DNA from: DASRSS01 sp035656335 | Lineage (GTDB): Bacteria; Actinomycetota; Actinomycetes; Mycobacteriales; Jatrophihabitantaceae | Assembly: GCA_035656335.1 (NCBI GenBank) | Contig: DASRSS010000132.1 | Span: 1-11,236, forward strand | Reading direction: 5' to 3' | Length of the DNA stretch: 11,236 nucleotides | Shown here: piece by piece, positions 6,554 through 11,236 of the stretch | How positions within the stretch are numbered: the first letter of the stretch is position 1 | Layout: every line of letters starts with the position of its first letter | The notes under the pieces: model-generated | Database searches by the model: none | Seen by the model: the letters and a program-made list of their open reading frames with translations, nothing else | Told to the model about the DNA's origin: nothing | Made by a program: the position numbers and the translations under genes

Positions 6554-7408
6554 TCAGCCGATCAGCGTGGCCGCCCCGGTGACGCGGATGCCGCCCTCGG
6601 CCGGGATGCCGACGGTCAACCGGCTCGGACGGCCCATGTCGGCGCCCTGCAGGATCGTGACCTCGCCGGGCACGTCGACGAGCCCGAGCGCGCGCAGGTA
6701 GCCGCCGAACGCGGCCGCCGCGGCGCCGGTGGCCGGGTCCTCGACCACCCCGCCGGGCGGGAACGGGTCGCGCGCCGAGAACACGGTGGGCTCGTGCGCG
6801 AAGACGAGGTGCACCGTCGTCCAGGACCGCTCGGCCATCAGCGCACCGAGCGCGTCGAAGTCGTAGTCGAGCGCCGCCAGGCGCTCGCGTGATGCCAGCG
6901 CGAGGATCAGGTGGTCGTTGCCGGCGTACGCCACGGAGCTCGGGTAGCGCGGGTCGAGATCGTCGGCGGTCAAGCCGAATGCCGCCAGCGCCGCGCGCAG
7001 TTCGTCGCTGCCGGCCGGACGCGTCCGCGGCGGCACGCTGGTCAGCGTCGCGGTGGAACCGCCCTCGGCCGTCCGCGCCGTTGCCACCACGACGCGTCCG
7101 GGCCGGATGTTGAACACCAGCTCGCCCGCCGCACCGCGCTCGGCCAGCGCGACACCCGCGGCGATCGTCGCGTGGCCGCAGAAGTCGACCTCGGCGCGCG
7201 GGCTGAAGTACCGCACCCGGTACTCGCCATGGGGGTCGCACGCGTCGACGAACGCGGTCTCCGAATAGCCGACGTGCGCGGCGATCGACAGCCGCGTGGC
7301 GTCGTCGAGGTCGTCGGCGTCGAGCACGACCCCGGCCGGGTTACCTCCCGTGCCGCCGTCGGTGAACGCGGCGTAGCGCAGGATCCGGGCCTCGAGCCGA
7401 GCGTTCAC
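6554..7408 (-). CDS. PhzF-family isomerase/epimerase
   Basis: Cytosolic enzyme of the diaminopimelate-epimerase-like PhzF family, whose characterised member isomerises trans-2,3-dihydro-3-hydroxyanthranilate in phenazine synthesis. Most relatives have unknown substrates. The 284 residues match the family (260-300). Visible landmarks are GGNPAGVV (21-28), SETAFV (49-54) with the presumed acid/base glutamate E50, DFCGHATIAAG (75-85) with H79, and EDPATGAAAAAFGGYL (223-238) with D224, which closes the second half of the two-lobed active site. All key residues are therefore present. I chose the GTG at 7408-7406, which overlaps the stop of the acetyltransferase (GTGA). The same frame runs upstream to 7489 but would then overlap that gene by 85 bp. 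No other phenazine genes are nearby, so a phenazine role should not be assumed. Confidence 0.94.
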   Translation of the reverse strand: MNARLEARILRYAAFTDGGTGGNPAGVVLDADDLDDATRLSIAAHVGYSETAFVDACDPHGEYRVRYFSPRAEVDFCGHATIAAGVALAERGAAGELVFNIRPGRVVVATARTAEGGSTATLTSVPPRTRPAGSDELRAALAAFGLTADDLDPRYPSSVAYAGNDHLILALASRERLAALDYDFDALGALMAERSWTTVHLVFAHEPTVFSARDPFPPGGVVEDPATGAAAAAFGGYLRALGLVDVPGEVTILQGADMGRPSRLTVGIPAEGGIRVTGAATLIG

Positions 7409-7890
7409 GCGTCCGCGACCAGATCGGCGAGCGGCAGCGTGAAGAACGTGCTGCTCGGGCTCGGCACGTAGTCGGCGAACGGCTCGCACGGCGCGAAGCC
7501 CGCGCTCGCGTACATGGCACGCGCGGGACCGAACGCCTCTGCCGGGCTGGTCTCCAGGCTGAGCCGCCGGTAGCCGCGCTGCCGCGCCACCGCGACGAGG
7601 TGGGTCAGCATGCTGCGCCCGATCCCCTTCCCGCGGGCGGCCGCCGCCGTGTGCATAGACTTCACCTCGCCGTGCTCGGCATCCAGCTCCTTGAGCGCGC
7701 CGACGCCGAGCAGGACACCGTCCACCCGCGCGCTGAAGAACGTCAGCGCGGGATCGAGCAGGCCGTCGACGTCCAGCGCGTGAACGTCCTCAGGTGGGCT
7801 GTGCTGGTGCGCGAACGCGAGGTGCCGTTCGAGCAGCGCGCGCACGTCGTCGCGGCGCGGGTCATCGGGCGCGATCAGCACGTCGGTCAC
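7405..7890 (-). CDS. GNAT-family N-acetyltransferase, YsnE-like
   Basis: Predicted cytosolic acetyltransferase that moves an acetyl group from acetyl-CoA to an amine. The 161 residues form a single GNAT domain. The acetyl-CoA binding motif R-x-x-G-x-G is seen as RGKGIG at 86-91, preceded by the strand GEVKSMHT (74-81) and followed by RRLSLETSPAEAFGPARAMYASAGF. The stretches SPPEDVHALD (31-40) and GALKELDAEHGEVKSM (64-79) resemble Bacillus YsnE as I remember it, a protein linked to indole-3-acetate metabolism. That substrate should not be transferred without evidence. The start is GTG, nine bases after the stop of the exporter gene upstream, without a clear Shine-Dalgarno. Its stop overlaps the PhzF-like start. 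The arrangement implies co-transcription and coupled translation. The substrate is unknown. Confidence 0.94.
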   Translation of the reverse strand: MTDVLIAPDDPRRDDVRALLERHLAFAHQHSPPEDVHALDVDGLLDPALTFFSARVDGVLLGVGALKELDAEHGEVKSMHTAAAARGKGIGRSMLTHLVAVARQRGYRRLSLETSPAEAFGPARAMYASAGFAPCEPFADYVPSPSSTFFTLPLADLVADA

Positions 7891-7899
7891 GGCGCGAAT

Positions 7900-9414
7900 C
7901 TACGCGAGCCGGTGTTCCCCGCCGTCGTCGCGCACCGCGGCGGCGATGCGCGGCGAGTCGTACGCCGGTTCCTCGCCGTCGATCCAGCGCGGCAGGTCCG
8001 GCGCGTGTGGACGGACGCCGCCGAGCAGCAGCAGGACGAGCAGCACCCCGCCACCGGCGAGGCACATGCCCAGCAGCGACAGCGCACCGAGCCGCACGCC
8101 GTCGGCCAGGCTCGCCGCGAGCGGGGCGGCCTGCGCGACGACGGGCGCGACCAGGAAGGCGGCCTCCGAACGCAGCAGCTCGACCAGCGCGAACGTCGGC
8201 CCGAGCCGGTTCGACGGCGCGCTCAGTCCGGCCATGAACAGCGCCGGGGCGACGCCCGCGCCGGCGCCGAACCCGAGCAGCAGACCGGCGATCGCGGTCA
8301 CGGCCAGGGCGTCGTCCGGCGAGAGCAACAGCAAGACGCTGCTGCCGATCGCGACCACCGCCAGGCCGACGAACGCGTACGCCGGCAGCCAGCGCGTCGG
8401 CAGCAGCCGCTTGAACAGCCAGGCCGCGACGATTACGCCGAGCACCTGGGTGGCGAGCACGCTGCCGCAGACCAGGGGCGTGGCGCGCGTGACCTTCGTC
8501 AGATACAACACCGACAACTCGACCAGCGCGGTGACCGCTGCGCCCGCGACCATCGCGATACCCACCCCGGTCAGTGGCATCGTGTGGGTGATCAGCTTCA
8601 GCGGCATCAGCGGCTCGGGCTTGCGGTACTGCCGCAGCAGCAACACACCGAGGAACACCGTGCCGACCACGAGCAGGGTCAGAAACACCGGCGACGCGAA
8701 CCCGCCGCGCGCGACCCACGCGACGGCCGTGAACGGCAGGACGGTCGCCGCGGCCGCGACCGGCACCGCCGACCAGTCGAAGCCCGAGCGCGGTGCCGCC
8801 TCGTCGCCGGCGTCGAAGCCGAACACGCCCAGGGCGGCGCCGATCAGCGCGAGCACCGCCGTCCCCACGTACAGCCAGCGCCAGGCGTGGGCGGTGGCGA
8901 TGACGCCGCCGACGAACGGGCCGAGCGTGACCATGCCGAAGAGCCCGAGGTTCACGAACGCGGCCGTGAGCGGCAATCGTCCGACGCCGAACCGGGTCAC
9001 CAGCGGGGGCAGCGCGGCGACCAGCAGCATGCCGGTGGCCAGTCCCTGCAGCGTGCGCCCGACGACGAACTGCGCCAGCCCCCCCGACGTCGCGCAGACC
9101 ACCGATCCAGCGGCGAACGCGAACTCGCAGCCGACGTACAGCCAACGCGTCGGTACGCGCCGGATCAGGTCGGCAGCGAGTACCGCGCCGAACGCGTAGC
9201 CCGCGTTCGCCAGCGCACCGGCGAGCTCGACCCCGAACGTCGACGCGGCCAGGTCGCTCATCAGCTCGGTCTGCAGCAACTGGGTCGCCGTGGACAGGAC
9301 GATGAACGGTGACAGCGCGAGCAGCGCGATCGCCACCGCGGCCGGGTAGCTGCCGGCCAGCGGGCGGGTCGCCACCGGGCCGGGCAGCCGGTGCTGGGAC
9401 TGGCCGGTCAGCAT
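7900..9414 (-). CDS. DHA2-type MFS exporter (14 predicted membrane segments)
   Basis: Proton-driven efflux protein of the drug:H+ antiporter type. About 504 residues with some 14 hydrophobic segments, the layout of DHA2 (QacA-like) rather than the 12-helix DHA1 group. Motif B-like GRTLQGLATGM (119-129) and the antiporter motif C, LGPFVGG (164-170), are present. The last 40 residues are soluble. I chose the ATG at 9414-9412 because AAGG lies seven bases upstream. The frame also allows a GTG at 9489-9487, adding 25 polar residues, but that start has no Shine-Dalgarno and falls inside a hairpin. It is first in the four-gene minus-strand cluster, with the acetyltransferase nine bases downstream. 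This suggests it exports the compound these enzymes handle or detoxify, which is an inference. Specificity is unknown and no dedicated regulator is adjacent. Confidence 0.93.
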   Translation of the reverse strand: MLTGQSQHRLPGPVATRPLAGSYPAAVAIALLALSPFIVLSTATQLLQTELMSDLAASTFGVELAGALANAGYAFGAVLAADLIRRVPTRWLYVGCEFAFAAGSVVCATSGGLAQFVVGRTLQGLATGMLLVAALPPLVTRFGVGRLPLTAAFVNLGLFGMVTLGPFVGGVIATAHAWRWLYVGTAVLALIGAALGVFGFDAGDEAAPRSGFDWSAVPVAAAATVLPFTAVAWVARGGFASPVFLTLLVVGTVFLGVLLLRQYRKPEPLMPLKLITHTMPLTGVGIAMVAGAAVTALVELSVLYLTKVTRATPLVCGSVLATQVLGVIVAAWLFKRLLPTRWLPAYAFVGLAVVAIGSSVLLLLSPDDALAVTAIAGLLLGFGAGAGVAPALFMAGLSAPSNRLGPTFALVELLRSEAAFLVAPVVAQAAPLAASLADGVRLGALSLLGMCLAGGGVLLVLLLLGGVRPHAPDLPRWIDGEEPAYDSPRIAAAVRDDGGEHRLA

Positions 9415-9474
9415 GGACCGGCCTTGCGGGCGAGCGCTGTCGGAGTGTTCACCACCGAGCAGGCTTCCCAACTC

Positions 9475-9499
9475 CGCGGGCGCCGACACGACGCCCGCG
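9475..9499 (-). terminator. GC hairpin after the peptidase gene, candidate terminator
   Basis: Stem CGCGGGCG (9475-9482) / CGCCCGCG (9492-9499), 8 bp perfect, with a nine-base loop. It lies six bases after the peptidase stop on the minus strand and upstream of the exporter ATG. There is no T-run. Its position supports separating the peptidase gene from the exporter operon and argues against the GTG start at 9489. Confidence 0.45.
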
Positions 9500-9504
9500 A
9501 GCGG

Positions 9505-10029
9505 TCAGTGCCAGTTCGTGCCGTAGCGGACGTGGCCCCAGATGTGCTGGTACCGGATGCCGTCACGCGGATCCGCCGCGGAGTACTGCATACCGTGGCC
9601 GGCGTAGATCGCGACGTGGTACGCGCTGCCGTGGCTCAGGTAGAACACCTCGTCGCCGGGACGGGCCAGCCGGCGCGGGATGCGCCGGTCCCGACGGCGC
9701 TGCTGCTCCGCGGTGCGCGGCAGGCGCGGCGCGCCCGCGTGCTTGTAGACGTACTGCGCGTAGCCCGAGCAGTCGAAGCCGCGCGGGGTCGTGCCGCCCC
9801 ACACGTACGGCGTGTTCCCGACGAACTTGCGGGCCTCGGCGATGATGCGGGCGCCCAGCCGGGCGCGGTGGTGGTGCACCGTCCGGGCGTGTGCGGCCGG
9901 GCGGGCGGTGGCCGCGGTCGCCGGCGCGGCCAGGCCGACCGTGGACGCGAGCGCCGCGGCGAGCGCGAGTGCGCTCCCCGCCAGTCGCTTGCGGGCATGC
10001 GGGAACCGAGATGGACGTGCTGGGATCAC
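9505..10029 (-). CDS. Secreted NlpC/P60-family peptidoglycan peptidase
   Basis: Small exported cysteine peptidase predicted to cut stem peptides of peptidoglycan. It has 174 residues. A signal peptide with a basic start (ARKR, 12-15), a hydrophobic core to about 35 and a likely AxA cleavage site near 37-40 is followed by a short His/Arg-rich linker (HHHRAR). The NlpC/P60 domain fills 58-174: VWGGTTPRGFDCSGY (76-90) with nucleophile C87, LPRTAEQQ (103-110), and YHVAIYAG (137-144) with catalytic H138. The third position, usually a histidine in a motif like IHAP, reads QYSAA (148-152), so it is Ser or Tyr. Residues 111-123 are unusually arginine-rich. The GTG start has AGG eight bases upstream. 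No LysM, SH3 or coiled coil is present, so cell-wall targeting must come from the domain itself. It is divergent from the small membrane-protein gene. Confidence 0.93.
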   Translation of the reverse strand: MIPARPSRFPHARKRLAGSALALAAALASTVGLAAPATAATARPAAHARTVHHHRARLGARIIAEARKFVGNTPYVWGGTTPRGFDCSGYAQYVYKHAGAPRLPRTAEQQRRRDRRIPRRLARPGDEVFYLSHGSAYHVAIYAGHGMQYSAADPRDGIRYQHIWGHVRYGTNWH

Positions 10030-10130
10030 GAGACGTACCTGCTCTTATCCGGGCGCGGCAGCATCTCGGGGCACGGGTCGGACGACCTTGCGCGCCGGCG
10101 TCTGGACGACAAGTGGTGAGACTGCGTCAA

Positions 10131-10142
10131 GCCACGCGTGGC
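10131..10142. other. 12-bp palindrome in the divergent intergenic region
   Basis: GCCACGCGTGGC is a perfect palindrome about 100 bp upstream of the peptidase gene and 111 bp upstream of the small membrane-protein gene. It could be a regulator site serving the divergent pair. It is short and GC-rich, so chance is possible. The rest of 10030-10253 shows a TTGACG (minus strand, 10130-10125) without a matching -10 box, and no recognisable riboswitch. Confidence 0.3.
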
Positions 10143-10241
10143 GAGGCCCTGGTCAGACCTTCACACCCACTTTACACAAGTCGGGCACTGCGCCGGTCCG
10201 CTCTCAGCGTCGCCGCAGGCGCCCACTGCACGGGTTCCGGT

Positions 10242-10247
10242 TAGAGT
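10242..10247 (+). promoter_or_regulatory. -10-like box (TAGAGT) for a probable leaderless gene
   Basis: TAGAGT matches the actinobacterial TANNNT -10 pattern and is followed by exactly six bases (GGCGCC) before the GTG start at 10254. That leaves no room for a Shine-Dalgarno, so the transcript probably begins at the start codon. The same six-base spacing occurs before the ATG at 2799. Confidence 0.5.
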
Positions 10248-10253
10248 GGCGCC

Positions 10254-10481
10254 GTGGCACGCAGGCGATGGACGGATCTCAGCAGGCGCACCCGCTACCT
10301 GATCCTCGGCGCCGCCGCGGTCGAGGGCGCGCTGAAGGTCGCCGCGTTGGTCGACCTGGCCCGGCGGCCTGCTGATCTGGTGCGCGGCTCGAAGCTCAAG
10401 TGGGCCGGCGCGATACTGCTGATCAACTCGTCGGGGGCTGCCCCGATCACCTACTTCGCGCGCGGGCGCAGGCGACGCTAG
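10254..10481 (+). CDS. Small two-helix membrane protein, PLDc_N-like, function unknown
   Basis: A 75-residue protein with a basic N-terminus (MARRRWTDLSRRTR), a first hydrophobic segment at about 16-34 (LILGAAAVEGALKVAALVD), a polar loop with RRPADLVRGSKLKW (37-50), a second hydrophobic segment at about 50-68 (including LINSSGAAPITYF), and an RGRRRR tail. This layout and the E..LK..AL.DL.RRP...RGSK..W pattern resemble the short actinobacterial membrane proteins annotated as phospholipase D N-terminal (PLDc_N) or hypothetical. It has no catalytic phospholipase domain. Positive charges at both ends suggest both termini lie inside the cell. The GTG start is supported by the TAGAGT box six bases upstream. 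It converges on the methyltransferase gene with nine bases between stops. No function can be assigned. Confidence 0.85.
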   Translation: MARRRWTDLSRRTRYLILGAAAVEGALKVAALVDLARRPADLVRGSKLKWAGAILLINSSGAAPITYFARGRRRR

Positions 10482-10501
10482 GCCGGCAGCTCAGCCGGCC
10501 T
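10480..10501. terminator. Hairpin between convergent genes, candidate bidirectional terminator
   Basis: AGGCCGGC (10480-10487) and GCCGGCCT (10494-10501) form a perfect 8-bp stem around a six-base loop. The loop contains the methyltransferase stop codon, and the stem begins within the TAG of the small membrane-protein gene. A terminator serving both strands is the simplest reading, though no T-run follows. Confidence 0.55.
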
Positions 10502-11236
10502 CCTTGCGGCCCACGAGGTGGAACACGCGGCTCAGCTGCCGGTACGGGTCCCGGCGGGCCGCTTCGAGTTCGACCGCGGCCGTCGCGCGCATCTGGTCGG
10601 GATCGGACGCGTCCAGCGCCGCCCCGCTGAACTCGAGCCAGTCGACGAACAACCAGACGCCGTACCAGCGCACCGGCTGCACGCCGTTGCCGCGCAGCAC
10701 CTCGCTGAGTTCCTCGACGGTGTCGGCGCGGCCCGGCACGCCGAGCACGCCGATCTCGGTGCGCTGGTCGAAGGACGCGAGCGCGTCGTCCCACCGGCGT
10801 TCCAGCGCGGGGCGGACCGCGGACGCGTGCGCGTTGCCCGTCATGATCGACACGATGCCGCCGTCGGCCGCGCAGGCGCACAGCTGCGCGACCGTCGGTT
10901 CGGGACGGTCCAGATAACCGAGCACGCCGTGGCACAGCACCGCGTCGAACCGCCGGCCGCCGGTCGCGGTGGACGCGTCCGCGCCGTCGGCCTGCACGAA
11001 CGTGACCCGGCCGCGCACGTCGTCCGGCAGGCGCTCCAGCCGCTCGCGTGCCTTGGCGAGCATGGCGGCTGACGAGTCGAGCAGGGTGACCTCGTAGCCG
11101 GCCTGCGCGAGCGGGAACGACTGATGTCCCGCGCCGCCACCCACGTCGAGCACCGAGGCCGGCGCCGGTGGCAGGTGCTCCAGCAGCTGGTGGTGCATCA
11201 CGTAGGTGCGGACGTAGCCCTTCACCGTTGCGTACG
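10491..11236 (-). CDS. SAM-dependent methyltransferase, CmoM/SmtA-like, N-terminus outside the window
   Basis: Class I methyltransferase. Numbering from the GTG at 11225-11223, the SAM-binding motif I is VLDVGGGAGHQ (25-35) and the acidic residue ending strand 2 is D50 in TLLDSS. Later segments include FDAVLCHGVLGYLD, GGIVSIMTGNAHASAV and RRDPYRQLSRVFHLVGRK. The GNAH block and the DPY....R..H..GRK ending closely recall E. coli CmoM (SmtA), which methylates 5-carboxyhydroxymethyluridine in tRNA. The GTG is probably not the true start. The frame is open to the window edge (upstream codons read Y-A-T), and in CmoM a comparable YGTTKG segment lies well inside the protein. The gene is therefore partial, with perhaps 20 to 30 residues missing. 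Identity as a tRNA enzyme is inferred; other small-molecule methyltransferases share this fold. Confidence 0.92.
   Translation of the reverse strand, partial: YATVKGYVRTYVMHHQLLEHLPPAPASVLDVGGGAGHQSFPLAQAGYEVTLLDSSAAMLAKARERLERLPDDVRGRVTFVQADGADASTATGGRRFDAVLCHGVLGYLDRPEPTVAQLCACAADGGIVSIMTGNAHASAVRPALERRWDDALASFDQRTEIGVLGVPGRADTVEELSEVLRGNGVQPVRWYGVWLFVDWLEFSGAALDASDPDQMRATAAVELEAARRDPYRQLSRVFHLVGRKEAG

Noticed and set aside
6554..7408. Phenazine biosynthesis locus, from the PhzF-like gene
   Set aside because: No other phz genes are in the window, and most PhzF-family proteins are not phenazine enzymes.
7600..9312. 570-codon plus-strand open frame opposite the MFS exporter
   Set aside because: The translation is rich in Arg, Gln, His and Asp with no domain. 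It is the mirror of the exporter's codon bias.
10125..10130. Minus-strand TTGACG as -35 box for the peptidase gene
   Set aside because: No acceptable -10 sequence lies 16-19 bases downstream.
10030..10253. c-di-AMP (ydaO-type) riboswitch upstream of the NlpC/P60 gene
   Set aside because: This riboswitch often precedes wall peptidases in actinobacteria, so I looked for its conserved blocks on the minus strand. I could not find a convincing GGGGUGAAU-like core or the paired stems.

Overview
The window is very GC-rich and strongly biased to G or C at third codon positions. It uses many GTG starts and carries protein families typical of Actinobacteria: a fused oxyanion ABC transporter, a 14-helix DHA2 exporter, a small secreted NlpC/P60 peptidase and short PLDc_N-type membrane proteins. 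A filamentous actinomycete such as a member of the Pseudonocardiales is plausible, but the genus cannot be fixed from this sequence alone.

Positions 1-2760: a complete IS21-family insertion sequence (about 142-2655) carries istA and istB on the minus strand, overlapping as ATGA. Its ends read TGTC...GACA and hold 24-bp multiple terminal repeats, three on the istA side and two on the istB side. CAGG flanks both ends as a possible target duplication. The outer flanks also share a 17-bp direct repeat. The 141 bases to the left may be the edge of another gene, but the strand cannot be settled.

Positions 2761-5491 (+): a two-gene molybdate/tungstate-type ABC importer operon. A 17-bp perfect palindrome and a TAGCGT -10-like box lie just before the ATG of a lipoprotein binding protein related to WtpA/ModA. 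It overlaps (GTGA) a single polypeptide that fuses permease, ATPase and TOBE domain. A strong GC hairpin spans the end of this gene, between it and the convergent next gene.

Positions 5499-9414 (-): four genes in transcription order: a DHA2-type MFS exporter, a YsnE-like GNAT acetyltransferase, a PhzF-family isomerase and a YedA-like EamA exporter. Spacing is tight (9 bp, a 4-bp overlap, 59 bp), so they probably form one operon with two exporters around two small-molecule enzymes. The substrate is unknown.

Positions 9505-11236: a secreted NlpC/P60 peptidase (-), a 224-bp divergent intergenic region, a 75-residue two-helix membrane protein (+) that looks leaderless, and a CmoM/SmtA-like methyltransferase (-). 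The methyltransferase is cut by the right edge of the window. A GC hairpin sits between the last two convergent genes. I see no tRNA, rRNA, CRISPR array or clearly novel defence or biosynthetic system. The most useful second-look items are the oxyanion operon operator, the IS flanks and the exporter/PhzF/GNAT cluster.
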